Positions 1 through 6,879 of a DNA stretch of 12,920 nt are shown here, piece by piece. Numbering within the stretch: the stretch's first letter is position 1; each line of letters opens with the position of its first letter. The stretch is from an uncultured Collinsella sp. (lineage in GTDB: Bacteria; Actinomycetota; Coriobacteriia; Coriobacteriales; Coriobacteriaceae). Where the stretch lies: assembly GCA_900554595.1 (NCBI GenBank), contig USHZ01000040.1, positions 1 to 12,920 of the forward strand. Direction: 5' to 3'. A program made the position numbers and the translations under genes. A model generated the notes under the pieces. The model did no database searches and was not told the DNA's origin. It saw only the letters and a program-made list of their open reading frames with translations.

Positions 1-20
1 TACGCGACCGACGATTGAAC

Positions 21-58
21 GTCAGATTGCCGCTTAGGGGCGTTTGCAGCGTCGAGCC
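21..58 (+). repeat. Dispersed intergenic repeat, copy 1 (38 bp)
   Basis: This copy matches positions 12784-12821 in the same orientation at 32 of 38 bases: 11 identical bases, a five-base variable block, then 19 identical bases (GGGGCGTTTGCAGCGTCGA). Both copies lie just beyond the stop codon of a minus-strand gene (gntR at 87, and the partial gene ending at 12823). The conserved flanks and non-coding placement suggest a dispersed repeat of this genome rather than coding sequence. Its function is unknown. Confidence 0.6.
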
Positions 59-86
59 GTTACGCGGTTTGGTAAAACCGCGTAAC
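59..86 (-). terminator. Perfect 12-bp hairpin directly after the gntR stop codon
   Basis: The arms at 59-70 and 75-86 are exact reverse complements around a four-base loop. The hairpin begins at the base next to the TAA stop of the regulator at 87-806. Neither strand has a T-tract after the stem, so it is not a textbook intrinsic terminator. It could mark the 3' end of the mRNA, stabilise it, or be part of a repeat. The structure is certain; the terminator role is inferred. Confidence 0.5.
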
Positions 87-806
87 TTACATGACCATAA
101 CGTAGCGCGATCCCACGTAGTACTGCTTACCCATCAGAACCGGCTCGTCGTTGGGACCGATAAAGCCGGCGCGCAGGTTGAGCAGCGGGTCGTGCGGGGC
201 AATGCCCAGCTCGGCGGCCTGCTCGGCGTTGGCGCGAACGGCCTCGACCGTGCGGTAGCCAACCGAGACAATCGGCGTTCCGCCAACACGCTCGACCTCG
301 GCAAAAATCGACTTGTCCTCAAGATCGGCCGTCAACAGCTCACGGTAGGCGTCAAACGGCACAAAGATGTTCTCTTCAAAGATGGGCTCGCCGTCGGCAG
401 TACGCACGCGCTTGATGTGCAGCAGCAGCGCATCCTTCTGCAGGCCAAAGAACTCCATCTCGTTTTGGCGCGCCGGCACAATCTGGCGATCGATCACGTG
501 CGCACCGGCCTTCATGCCGTTGCCGGCACACAGCGCGGTAAACGTCTGCAGCGTCGAGGCGTGAAACTGGCGATTGATGTGCGGCGTGGAAACAAAGGTG
601 CCACGGCCCTGCTGCTTAACCAGGTAGCCATCGGAGCACAGCTCCTCGACGGCGCGGCGCACCGTAATTCGGCTCACCTCGTACTGCTCGGCTAGCTCAA
701 GCTCGGACGGAATACGCTCCTTGGGTGCATAAACACCTTTCTCGATCGCATCCTTGATTTCGTCGTAAATCTGCTGGTAAAGCGGTGCATTTTTAGGCGC
801 AGGCAT
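87..806 (-). CDS. GntR family transcriptional regulator with UTRA ligand domain (HutC/FrlR type)
   Basis: This is a DNA-binding repressor or activator of 239 residues. Residues 8-73 form the GntR winged helix, with the typical IPSE (32-35), a recognition helix containing SRITVRRAVEEL, and a wing ending GRGTFVS. Residues of about 95-232 form a UTRA domain, which in this family binds a small sugar-phosphate or amine effector. The ATG at 806 begins the domain at the usual distance; the ribosome site is weak (TAAGAG). A TATAACGTCT motif at 849-858, upstream of the start, recurs before the PTS operon and the DMT gene. The simplest model is autoregulation plus control of those units, with the phosphorylated PTS substrate as effector. 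The family is secure; the regulon and effector are inferred. FrlR-like is an attractive label, but the sequence alone does not settle it. Confidence 0.93.
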   Translation of the reverse strand: MPAPKNAPLYQQIYDEIKDAIEKGVYAPKERIPSELELAEQYEVSRITVRRAVEELCSDGYLVKQQGRGTFVSTPHINRQFHASTLQTFTALCAGNGMKAGAHVIDRQIVPARQNEMEFFGLQKDALLLHIKRVRTADGEPIFEENIFVPFDAYRELLTADLEDKSIFAEVERVGGTPIVSVGYRTVEAVRANAEQAAELGIAPHDPLLNLRAGFIGPNDEPVLMGKQYYVGSRYVMVM

Positions 807-843
807 ATCTAATCACTCTTATCGAAATATTGAAATAACTAAT

Positions 844-860
844 ACGTATATAACGTCTAG
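844..860. promoter_or_regulatory. Putative GntR operator A, upstream of the first gntR
   Basis: The AT-rich site holds TATAACGTCT at 849-858 inside the near-palindrome ACGTATATAACGT (844-856). The identical 10-mer occurs at 6725-6734 before the PTS operon, and a one-mismatch copy occurs on the minus strand at 8018-8009 before the DMT exporter. It lies 38-54 bases upstream of the gntR start codon, where a repressor would be expected to act. Binding by the adjacent GntR is inferred. Confidence 0.5.
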
Positions 861-910
861 TTTCATGTTACCTCATATTGATAAAACGATACACCACATA
901 CAGCAAATCC

Positions 911-1918
911 TTACTTGCCGTCGTCCTGCTGCAGGCTGTCTTGCTCGCTGAGGCGCGCCTGCCTGCTGGCCATGCGTGCGGGCTTGTCGGGATCGGGAAC
1001 GGCCGTGGGCATGGGCTCGTCGACATGACCGCCCCACCAGCCGCCCACAAAGTTGAGTGTGTGGAACACATTGATCACGGCGCCGGGATCAATGTCGCAC
1101 ACTAGCTTGATAATGTCCTGGCTCTCGTAGGTCGAGACAACGGCGTGCAGCAGGTACATCTTTTCACGGCTGTATCCGCCGATGACCTCGGCGCAACTAA
1201 TGCCGTGCTGAAAATGGTCAACATAGGCGGTCATGACCTCGTCCGCCTTGCGCGTCGTGATCTGCAGCGTCACGCGGTCGTAGCGACGATAGAAGCTGTC
1301 GATGGTCTTGGTCGAAATAAACTGGAACACGATGGAGTACGCCGCCTTGTCCCAGCCAAACATAAAGCCAAAGATCGCCAGGATAAAGCAGTTAAAACCA
1401 AAAATGACGCCCCAGATAGTCTTGCCCGTGTGGTTGGAGACCCACAGCGCGATAAAGTCGGTGCCGCCGGTAGATGCGCCGGACTTAAGCGCGATGGCAG
1501 CGCCCAGACCCGAGACCACGCCGCCAAAAATGATGAGCATGATCTTGTCGCCCAAAAACGGCGCGAAGTGAAAGACGTTGAGGAACAGCGACGAGAGCAT
1601 GACCTGCATCATCGAGAAGATGACGAAGCGCTTGCTAATGCCGCTCCAGCACAGGAGCGCCACGGGGATGTTGAGCGCGAGCATGCCGAGCGAGATGTCG
1701 ATGTGAACGCCGCCCAGCGAGGTAACACGATCGAGCAGGACCGCGACGCCGGTGAGGCCGCTCGGAAGCAGGTCGGCGGGTTGAATGAACGCCTGGATCA
1801 GGAATGTCTGGAGAACGGCGGAAATTGTGACCGCCACGGCGGTGATGGCGCGGCGGACGATGGTGAGGCGGCCGAGCACGAGCACGCGGTCCGTGAGCTG
1901 GTCGATGGCGTTCGCCAC
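911..1918 (-). CDS. YitT family membrane protein (DUF161 with C-terminal DUF2179)
   Basis: This is a 335-residue integral membrane protein of the YitT family, whose molecular function is still poorly defined. Hydrophobic segments run from about residue 20 to 205, including a QAFIQPADLLPSGLTGVA stretch (42-59) and the family-typical GASTGGTDFIA (147-157). Residues of about 215-290 form the soluble DUF2179 domain, ending with the conserved DPGAVINVFH (277-286). The tail of about 45 residues is hydrophilic and variable. The start is GTG at 1918, with GGGAG five bases upstream; no better in-frame ATG precedes it. An extended -10 element lies about 45 bases upstream, so it probably has its own promoter. 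It faces the same way as the flanking genes but is separated from the HAD gene by a terminator. No functional link to the sugar-amine genes is visible. Confidence 0.9.
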   Translation of the reverse strand: MANAIDQLTDRVLVLGRLTIVRRAITAVAVTISAVLQTFLIQAFIQPADLLPSGLTGVAVLLDRVTSLGGVHIDISLGMLALNIPVALLCWSGISKRFVIFSMMQVMLSSLFLNVFHFAPFLGDKIMLIIFGGVVSGLGAAIALKSGASTGGTDFIALWVSNHTGKTIWGVIFGFNCFILAIFGFMFGWDKAAYSIVFQFISTKTIDSFYRRYDRVTLQITTRKADEVMTAYVDHFQHGISCAEVIGGYSREKMYLLHAVVSTYESQDIIKLVCDIDPGAVINVFHTLNFVGGWWGGHVDEPMPTAVPDPDKPARMASRQARLSEQDSLQQDDGK

Positions 1919-1963
1919 GTAGGCTCCCTTCGAAGGCAGATGTGGTTGTGGGGCATGCCCGCG

Positions 1964-1972
1964 ATTGTAGCA
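1964..1972 (-). promoter_or_regulatory. Extended -10 promoter element for the YitT gene
   Basis: On the minus strand this reads TGCTACAAT, an extended -10 box about 45 bases before the GTG start. A TTGAAG at 1995-1990 is a possible -35 box, but the spacer of 20 bases is long. The TGn extension makes the -10 the stronger part of the call. Confidence 0.4.
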
Positions 1973-2043
1973 TGGAGCGTGCGGGGGCGCTTCAATTCAC
2001 CCTCTCTCGACAACCATCAGGGGACCGTGAGGCCGCTCAAAAG

Positions 2044-2078
2044 AAAAACGCCGTGAAGAGAGCAATCCCTTCACGGCG
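2044..2078 (-). terminator. Intrinsic terminator of the HAD gene
   Basis: A perfect 10-bp stem (CGCCGTGAAG at 2049-2058 with 2069-2078) and a 10-base loop are followed, in minus-strand reading, by the T-rich run TTTTTCTTTT. It lies 45 bases after the HAD stop codon, past one copy of the 45-bp repeat. It separates the HAD gene from the YitT gene. Confidence 0.8.
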
Positions 2079-2091
2079 AATTCGGCGTTTG

Positions 2092-2136
2092 CCCAGATAA
2101 AACCTGCCAAAATAAACCTGTCCCTAAATGGCAGGT
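2092..2136 (+). repeat. 45-bp palindromic repeat, copy R1, overlapping the HAD 3' end
   Basis: This copy matches R2 (2768-2812, opposite strand) at 41 of 45 bases, and 31 bases of it (2101-2131) are identical to R3 (10141-10171). The outer ends ACCTGCCA (2102-2109) and TGGCAGGT (2129-2136) pair as an 8-bp stem. The HAD stop codon (2124-2126) and its last three to four codons lie inside the repeat. No transposase or coding capacity is visible, so it is a REP- or MITE-like element. Confidence 0.8.
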
Positions 2137-2753
2137 AGGATGTCGGTCAGACTGTCGATGACGACGTCGGCGGCGGACTGGTCAAGGTTGACGCCCTCGT
2201 GCGGACGCAGCGCCAGGACGCGGGCGCCGGAACGTTTGCCAGCCTCGATCCCCATAGGCGAATCCTCGATAACCAGGCACTCGGCAGGCTCCATCCCCAG
2301 CGCCTCCATGGCACGCAGGTAAATCTCGGGATCGGGCTTAAACGCACTGCACTCGTGACCGCTGATGGTGTAATCCAGCACATCGGCAATGCCAGCAATC
2401 TCCACCAGCTCGTCAATCAACTCACGATAGGACGAGCTCGCAATGGCACACTTCACGCCACGCTCGTGCAGCTCGCGCATCACCGGCTCCGTCTGCTCGT
2501 TGAGCAGCTCGGCATACGGAACGGGATGGTCCGGGCTGTAGACCTGCTTGTACTCAACGCGCAGGCGTTCGCGCAGCTCAACATCGTCGGGCACCAGTGC
2601 CTCCCAAATGGCAGGCTCGTTAGACCCCGAAAGATCGGGAATCTCGTCAAAGTGGAACCCTTTCTCTTCCATAAACGCCACGCGGCGACGGTTGTAGAAC
2701 CACTCGGTATCGACCAGCACGCCGTCCATGTCAAACAGCACTGCCTTGATCAT
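2124..2753 (-). CDS. HAD family hydrolase, beta-phosphoglucomutase-like phosphatase
   Basis: This is a 209-residue HAD superfamily enzyme, probably a sugar-phosphate phosphatase or phosphoglucomutase-like enzyme in the cytoplasm. All four motifs are present: DMDGVLVD with nucleophile D8 and D10; S106 in AIASSS; K139 in KPDPEIY; and E163-D164 in IEDSPMG. The cap domain (about 15-85) lies between motifs I and II, as in subfamily I. The ATG at 2753 is preferred because GGAGGA lies seven bases upstream. The ATG at 2759 sits almost on that site, and the longer upstream frame runs through the repeat. The gene is bracketed by inverted copies of a 45-bp repeat (R2 before the ribosome site, R1 across the stop codon). 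It is downstream of the PTS-deglycase operon but separated from it by a terminator. The substrate is unknown. Confidence 0.9.
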   Translation of the reverse strand: MIKAVLFDMDGVLVDTEWFYNRRRVAFMEEKGFHFDEIPDLSGSNEPAIWEALVPDDVELRERLRVEYKQVYSPDHPVPYAELLNEQTEPVMRELHERGVKCAIASSSYRELIDELVEIAGIADVLDYTISGHECSAFKPDPEIYLRAMEALGMEPAECLVIEDSPMGIEAGKRSGARVLALRPHEGVNLDQSAADVVIDSLTDILPAI

Positions 2754-2767
2754 ACGCATCTCCTCCC

Positions 2768-2812
2768 ACCTGCCAAAAAGGGACAGGTTTATTTTGGTAG
2801 GTTTTATCTGGG
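2768..2812 (-). repeat. 45-bp palindromic repeat, copy R2, just before the HAD gene
   Basis: This copy is in inverted orientation to R1 and differs at four positions: one G/A and an AAA/TTT block. In this copy the ends can pair over about 12 positions, with one G-T wobble. It ends close to the HAD ribosome binding site, so any promoter or hairpin it carries would affect HAD expression. Confidence 0.78.
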
Positions 2813-2847
2813 GTTTTGCGGCGTGACGGGCACGCCCTCCCCAGAGC

Positions 2848-2879
2848 AAAAAAGGGGACGGGGCGCAAACCCCATCCCC
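2848..2879 (-). terminator. Intrinsic terminator of the PTS-deglycase operon
   Basis: A 10-bp stem (GGGGACGGGG at 2854-2863 with 2870-2879, one G-T pair) and a six-base loop are followed in minus-strand reading by six T bases. It lies 35 bases after the stop of the first SIS deglycase and closes the operon before the HAD gene. Confidence 0.8.
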
Positions 2880-2913
2880 TCTCAATCAACCCGTAAGGTC
2901 TACTTACTTGTGA

Positions 2914-3897
2914 TTAGTAGGAAAGCTTCCACATGTAGCGACGCATGGTCAGCGGGTGCTGACGGGCCTCGGCGATCTGGTTGCCGTACTCGCGCATAAC
3001 GGCGAGGTGCAGCAGCGGGTTGAAGTAGGTGACGACGCTCGCGGGCACGGCGTCAGCCAGGCCGTAGTCCTTGGAGTCGATCAGAGCGACCTTGGCGCCC
3101 ATGCGCTCAAGGAAGGTGAGGGCGCGGGCGTCCATCGGACGGGTGGCGCCATCGGACATGAAGAAGACGTAGGGCTTACCCTCGGTGGAAACCTCGAACG
3201 GGCCGTGGAAGTACTCGCCGGTGTTGTAGGCGGCGGCGTCGATCCACTGCATCTCGGTGAACAGGAAGGCGGCGTGAGAATAAGCCATCTTCTCGGAGGC
3301 ACCAGAAGCCATGAAGTAGATCATCTTGTCGTCCTTGAAGTCCTCGGCGAACTTCTTGGCGAGCTTCTTGCAGTGCTGAGCGGCGTTCTCGCAGAGATCG
3401 AAGACGTTGGTGAGGCCGGTGATCATGTCCTCGTAGTGGTCATAGCCCTCGGTCTGCTGAAGGATCTCGAGAGCAAGAGCGATGGCATAGCCGGGCTTCT
3501 CGCACTTGGCAGCGTAGTTGGCGTGGAAGCCGTGAACGATGACGTGGTCGGCATCGACGGTCAGAGCGGAGCCAGCCTTGTTGGTGAGGGAGACGACCGG
3601 GCAGTTGTGCTTCTTGGCGGTCTTGTTGGCCTCGACGGTCTCGGGCGTGGAGCCACCGAGGGAGCAGGTGATCACGAAGGTGTGCTCGTTGACCCAGGAA
3701 GGCGTGTCGTAGTTGAACTCGTTAGCGGTAAAGATCTGAACGTTCAGCTTGTCCGTGTTGTTGGCCAGGAAGTACTTGGCGGGGTAGAGGTCGGACATGG
3801 AGGCACCGCAGCCGACGAAGGCGACGCTGTGGATCTCGTGGTTGGACAGGACGTCAGCGACGATCTGCTTAGGGAGGTTAAGGTCGATCTCGTACAT
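2914..3897 (-). CDS. FrlB-like SIS deglycase 1 (fructoselysine/glucoselysine-6-phosphate deglycase type)
   Basis: This is a 327-residue cytoplasmic enzyme with two SIS sugar-phosphate-binding folds. The first SIS contains VGCGASMSD (28-36) and CSLGGSTPET (78-87), which fit a phosphate-binding site. In the second, E215 and H231 (in GEYFHGPFE) are 16 residues apart, matching the catalytic Glu/His pair of FrlB and FraB. The C-terminus RRYMWKLSY matches the FrlB RRYYGGLVEY-type end. Known relatives cleave 6-phospho Amadori compounds to glucose-6-phosphate and an amine. It is the last gene of the EIIAB-EIIC-EIID operon, so its substrate should be the product of that PTS. Start: ATG at 3897 has AGGA nine bases upstream; an upstream in-frame ATG at 3906 overlaps that site. 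The exact substrate (fructoselysine, glucoselysine or another glycated amine) is inferred. Confidence 0.85.
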   Translation of the reverse strand: MYEIDLNLPKQIVADVLSNHEIHSVAFVGCGASMSDLYPAKYFLANNTDKLNVQIFTANEFNYDTPSWVNEHTFVITCSLGGSTPETVEANKTAKKHNCPVVSLTNKAGSALTVDADHVIVHGFHANYAAKCEKPGYAIALALEILQQTEGYDHYEDMITGLTNVFDLCENAAQHCKKLAKKFAEDFKDDKMIYFMASGASEKMAYSHAAFLFTEMQWIDAAAYNTGEYFHGPFEVSTEGKPYVFFMSDGATRPMDARALTFLERMGAKVALIDSKDYGLADAVPASVVTYFNPLLHLAVMREYGNQIAEARQHPLTMRRYMWKLSY

Positions 3898-3962
3898 CTG
3901 ACACATTCCTTTCGATTTTTGCGGCGCCACATTGCCGGGCGCTCGCAGGGTTACCGTGGTTT

Positions 3963-4060
3963 GGGCCGAGTCGCCGGCCCGTTGAGGATGTGACAAAGAG
4001 ACTGCCCTTTGTCACGTATAGGGATGGAAGCCTGCCTGGGGTATGGGATGCCAGGCAGGC
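3963..4060 (-). other. Structured intercistronic region with three hairpins between EIID and deglycase
   Basis: The 197-bp gap between EIID and the deglycase holds three inverted repeats: 3963-3968 with 3975-3980 (6 bp), GTGACAAAG at 3990-3998 with 4007-4015 (9 bp perfect), and GCCTGCCTGG at 4030-4039 with 4051-4060 (10 bp perfect). None is followed by a T-tract on the minus strand, so they are unlikely to be strong terminators. They may be mRNA processing or stabilising elements that set deglycase level relative to the PTS, or a protein-binding site. The pairing is seen; the role is inferred. Confidence 0.5.
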
Positions 4061-4094
4061 CCCCGGGGGAAAGCGGTTAGACGCTTGGTCGCGA

Positions 4095-4928
4095 CTAGGC
4101 CAGGATGCCGGCCGCGGAGAGGGCGATGCCGCCCACAATGGCGATCACGAGAAGCCAACCGGTGTTGACGTTCTTCTTGATGAGCCAGTACATAAGGCCG
4201 GTGAGGCCAAGGGAGATCATCTGGGGCATCATGCCATCCAGGATGTCCTGGATAACGACGGTGCCCTCAGCGAACTGCAGCGGGGTGGTGGCGCCGATCA
4301 GCGTAGCGATCATGCCGCCCACGGACATAAGACCCACGATGCCGCAGACATACATGAGCTTCTCCATGAGGTCGCCGCCCTGAAGCTTGCTCAGGTACTC
4401 GTGGCCGCCCTGATAGCCCATCTTGGCTGCGAACCAAGTGATCAGCACGGAGGGGACGATGGAGATGAGCATGGCCAGGATCGGGCCCATGATGGAGCCC
4501 TGCTGAGCCAGCTGAACGCCCAGACCAAAGGCGATAACGCGGATGGTGCCTTGGAAGAAGGAGTCACCGATGCCGGAAAGCGGACCCATGAGGGAGGTCT
4601 TGACCGCGTTGATCGAATCGGGGTCGAAGTTCTCGGGATCCTTGGCGTACTCCTCCTCCATGGAGGCGGAGAGGCCCAGGATGAAAGCGCTCGTCTGCGG
4701 GGTGCAGTTGTAGAACGCCATGTGACGGTGGTAAGCCTCTTTCTTAGCAGCGAGCTGCTTGGGATCGGACTCATCCGGATAGAGGCGATCGAGCGTGGGA
4801 ACCATGCCGTAGAGGAAGCCCATGTTCATCTGACGCTCGTAGTTCCAAGAGGCCTGGATGGCCCAGGAGCGCCAGAAGAACTGGCTGACCTTCTTGTTCA
4901 GGGACACGTCCTTGGTTGCGGTTGCCAT
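4095..4928 (-). CDS. PTS mannose-family transporter subunit EIID
   Basis: This is the EIID membrane component (277 residues) of a mannose/fructose/sorbose-family PTS, which forms the sugar channel together with EIIC. The N-terminal signature SWAIQASWNYERQMNMGF (21-38) and the central MGPLSGIGDSF (114-124) are typical of EIID. The last 100 or so residues contain several hydrophobic stretches ending in a membrane anchor (about 255-275). The ATG at 4928 has a full AAGGAGGA seven bases upstream. That site overlaps the end of the EIIC gene, only 13 bases away, so translation of the two is probably coupled. The order EIIAB-EIIC-EIID is that of manXYZ-type operons. The FrlB-like gene downstream suggests a glycated amino acid, not mannose, as substrate. 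Confidence 0.95.
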   Translation of the reverse strand: MATATKDVSLNKKVSQFFWRSWAIQASWNYERQMNMGFLYGMVPTLDRLYPDESDPKQLAAKKEAYHRHMAFYNCTPQTSAFILGLSASMEEEYAKDPENFDPDSINAVKTSLMGPLSGIGDSFFQGTIRVIAFGLGVQLAQQGSIMGPILAMLISIVPSVLITWFAAKMGYQGGHEYLSKLQGGDLMEKLMYVCGIVGLMSVGGMIATLIGATTPLQFAEGTVVIQDILDGMMPQMISLGLTGLMYWLIKKNVNTGWLLVIAIVGGIALSAAGILA

Positions 4929-4941
4929 AGTGTGTTCCTCC

Positions 4942-5736
4942 TTAGTCTTCGTCGTCTTCGAGCGGATCGTAGTCGGAATCGACACCGGCGGCTGCATGGG
5001 AACCGTTGAACTTGAAGCCCATGAAGACGACAGCCAGGCACACACCGATCAGAGCGACCGCGATGACGGACAGGTTGAGGTAAGCGGCGAGCAGGAAACC
5101 GATGAACAGGAACGGAGTCATACCCTTCTTGATCATCATGGTGAGCAGCAGGGCCAAGCCGTAGGCGGTCATGATCTTGGTCGAAACGTTAAGACCGGTG
5201 GACAGCCACTCGGGAACCATGTTGACGATGGCCTGAACCAGGTCGGTGCCAACAAAGACGGCGAGGAAGATCGGCAGGAAGTACATGACGGCGTACAGAC
5301 CAGAGCCGGCGCAGATGTGCATACGGTAGGCGGTCTTGAACTTTCCGTTATCGATCGCACTATCTGCCACATGAGTGAGGGCGGCGATGATGGAACGGAA
5401 CACGATGCCGAGGAGCTGACCCAGGACGGCGACCGGGATGGCGATCGTCATGGCGGTCTCGGCGGAAGCATCGGTCAGGCATGCAAAGGCAGCGGCCACG
5501 ATGCCGCCCAGGACCATATCGGGCGGAACGGCGGCGCCGACCTGCACCAGGCCCATGGACACGAGCTCGACGGCGGCACCGACGGCAAGGCCGGTGGGCA
5601 CATCGCCCAGCAGCAGACCGACGAGCGTAGCGCCAACGAGGGGCTGCTCGAAGTTAAGACGACCGAGCAGGCGGGAGTCCCACATGCAGAACACGCCGAC
5701 GAGGCCGACGAGCACCGCACTGATGAACGTATTCAT
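4942..5736 (-). CDS. PTS mannose-family transporter subunit EIIC
   Basis: This is the EIIC permease subunit, 264 residues with several membrane segments. The family hallmark runs GDVPTGLAVGAAVELVSMG (44-62) followed by PPDMVLGG (71-78). The protein ends in a strongly acidic cytoplasmic tail (DSDYDPLEDDED, 253-264), which looks like a lineage-specific addition. The ATG at 5736 has AAGGAGA five to six bases upstream. It lies 36 bases downstream of EIIAB; a small CAGGC/GCCTG hairpin (5754-5767) sits in that gap. It works with EIID in the membrane and receives substrate phosphorylation from EIIB. Identification as EIIC is firm; the substrate is inferred from the neighbouring deglycase. Confidence 0.95.
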   Translation of the reverse strand: MNTFISAVLVGLVGVFCMWDSRLLGRLNFEQPLVGATLVGLLLGDVPTGLAVGAAVELVSMGLVQVGAAVPPDMVLGGIVAAAFACLTDASAETAMTIAIPVAVLGQLLGIVFRSIIAALTHVADSAIDNGKFKTAYRMHICAGSGLYAVMYFLPIFLAVFVGTDLVQAIVNMVPEWLSTGLNVSTKIMTAYGLALLLTMMIKKGMTPFLFIGFLLAAYLNLSVIAVALIGVCLAVVFMGFKFNGSHAAAGVDSDYDPLEDDED

Positions 5737-5772
5737 ACCCTTCTCCTTTCAGTCAGGCAAAAGCCTGGTTGA

Positions 5773-6696
5773 TTACAGCTTGGCGTCGATGTCGACGCTC
5801 TGATACGTAGGGGTCTGCTGGACGTAGAGCTTGATGCCCATGTCGAGCAGCTGGTTGACGTCGGCCTTCTGGGTGGCGTCGAGGAAGACGGAGCTGTCCT
5901 TGCCGCCGACCTGCTCGGCACCGTCGTGGTTGGCGGTGGCGCCCAGGTTGATGGCGTCGAGCTTGTAGCCCTGGCAGAACTGCAGCATCTCGGCCGTGTT
6001 GCCAAAGACGAACATGACGCGCTCGCCGAGGGTGTTGAGCTTGTCCATCTTGGCGAGGGCACGCTCGACGGTGAAGACGTTCAGGCGCACGCCCTGGGGC
6101 TTGGCCAGCTTAAGAGCGCCCTTCTTGATGTCATCGTTGGCGGCAGCGTTGTCGACGACGATGATGCGCTCGGCCTGGACCTTGGTGGTCCAGGTAAAGA
6201 CGACCTGGCCGTGCAGCAGACGGTAGTCAAGACGTGCGAGGACGATCTTGGCGGGACCGGAGCTGTGACGGGACGCCTTGGCCTTCTTTGCGGGAGCCGC
6301 GGCGGCCTCGACCGGTGCGTTGGGGTTGGTCAGACCGGTGCGGGCCTCGTTGATGAGGGCCGCGAGCTCGGCGCCCTTGACGGGGGCGGGGCTCATAGCG
6401 AGCGTGAGCGCCAGCGGGATGTTGAAACCGCTGACAACCGTGAACTTCGTGCCGTTCTTGGAAAGCTCGACCATGTTGTTGTTGACCGAGCTACCGAGCA
6501 TATCGGTTAGCACATACACGGTGTCGTCCGCGTTGAACGTGGCGATCATAGCCTCAACCTTATTGGTGATGGGCTCCTTGTCGTCACGAGCAAGCGACAC
6601 GACGTGGACGTTCGACACGTCGCCGAGAACCATCTCGAGCGTGTCTTTGGCGCCTGCGGCCAGGCCGCCATGAGATGCGAGAATGATCTGATTCAT
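5773..6696 (-). CDS. PTS mannose-family fused EIIAB phosphotransferase
   Basis: This is a fused EIIA-EIIB protein (307 residues) that relays phosphate from HPr to the incoming substrate. The EIIA domain (1 to about 123) has the phosphorylated His9 in ILASHGGLAAG and the TDMLGSS loop (64-70). A flexible Ala/Lys/Pro-rich linker (about 124-147) joins it to EIIB (149-307), whose phosphorylated His162 lies in RLLHGQV. This is the ManX arrangement; in Salmonella Gfr, EIIA and EIIB are separate proteins. The ATG at 6696 has GGAGGAGG four bases upstream. It is the first gene of the operon, followed by EIIC, EIID and an FrlB-like deglycase. The upstream region carries a TATAAT box and the TATAACGTCT motif shared with the first gntR. 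In the EIIB motif Tyr replaces the usual Asp (RLDYRL rather than RIDDRL); the effect is unknown. Confidence 0.95.
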   Translation of the reverse strand: MNQIILASHGGLAAGAKDTLEMVLGDVSNVHVVSLARDDKEPITNKVEAMIATFNADDTVYVLTDMLGSSVNNNMVELSKNGTKFTVVSGFNIPLALTLAMSPAPVKGAELAALINEARTGLTNPNAPVEAAAAPAKKAKASRHSSGPAKIVLARLDYRLLHGQVVFTWTTKVQAERIIVVDNAAANDDIKKGALKLAKPQGVRLNVFTVERALAKMDKLNTLGERVMFVFGNTAEMLQFCQGYKLDAINLGATANHDGAEQVGGKDSSVFLDATQKADVNQLLDMGIKLYVQQTPTYQSVDIDAKL

Positions 6697-6712
6697 CTTG
6701 CCTCCTCCTTTT

Positions 6713-6740
6713 CGTTATGGTCATTATAACGTCTTATACG
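6713..6740 (-). promoter_or_regulatory. PTS operon promoter region with putative GntR operator B
   Basis: On the minus strand a TATAAT box (6728-6723) lies 27 bases before the EIIAB start codon. It overlaps the motif TATAACGTCT (6725-6734, plus-strand reading), which is identical to the site before the first gntR. A second half site makes an inverted repeat, CGTTAT (6713-6718) with ATAACG (6726-6731). A regulator bound here would cover the -10 box, which suggests repression. The sequence match is seen; binding is inferred. A convincing -35 box was not found. Confidence 0.5.
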
Positions 6741-6766
6741 TTGCTTATATTGCTAATTAGTATAAA

Positions 6767-6801
6767 GACCGTTCGCGGGTGAAAATCGACCGTTGACGGG
6801 T
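6767..6801. promoter_or_regulatory. Pair of 14-bp direct repeats upstream of the PTS promoter
   Basis: GACCGTTCGCGGGT (6767-6780) and GACCGTTGACGGGT (6788-6801) differ at two positions. They are spaced exactly 21 bases apart, two helical turns, on the upstream side of the PTS promoter. Such phasing is typical of tandem sites for an activator. No cognate protein can be named, and a chance duplication is possible. Confidence 0.35.
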
Positions 6802-6879
6802 TTAACGTACTTGAAACGTTGGGGCTGGGTTGGCCGGCGCTGGCTGGATAACCCCAGGTCGGACGCCGCGCGCAATCCC

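Noticed and set aside
2754..2885. Upstream extension of the HAD protein by 44 residues
   Set aside because: The extension would pass through a repeat and a terminator, while a strong ribosome site precedes the ATG at 2753.
2956..3993. Long plus-strand frame opposite deglycase 1, and similar ones opposite the PTS, DMT and deglycase 2 genes
   Set aside because: The translations are Val/Gly/Glu- or Asp/His-rich with no domain signal, and the opposite strand encodes recognised enzymes with good ribosome sites.
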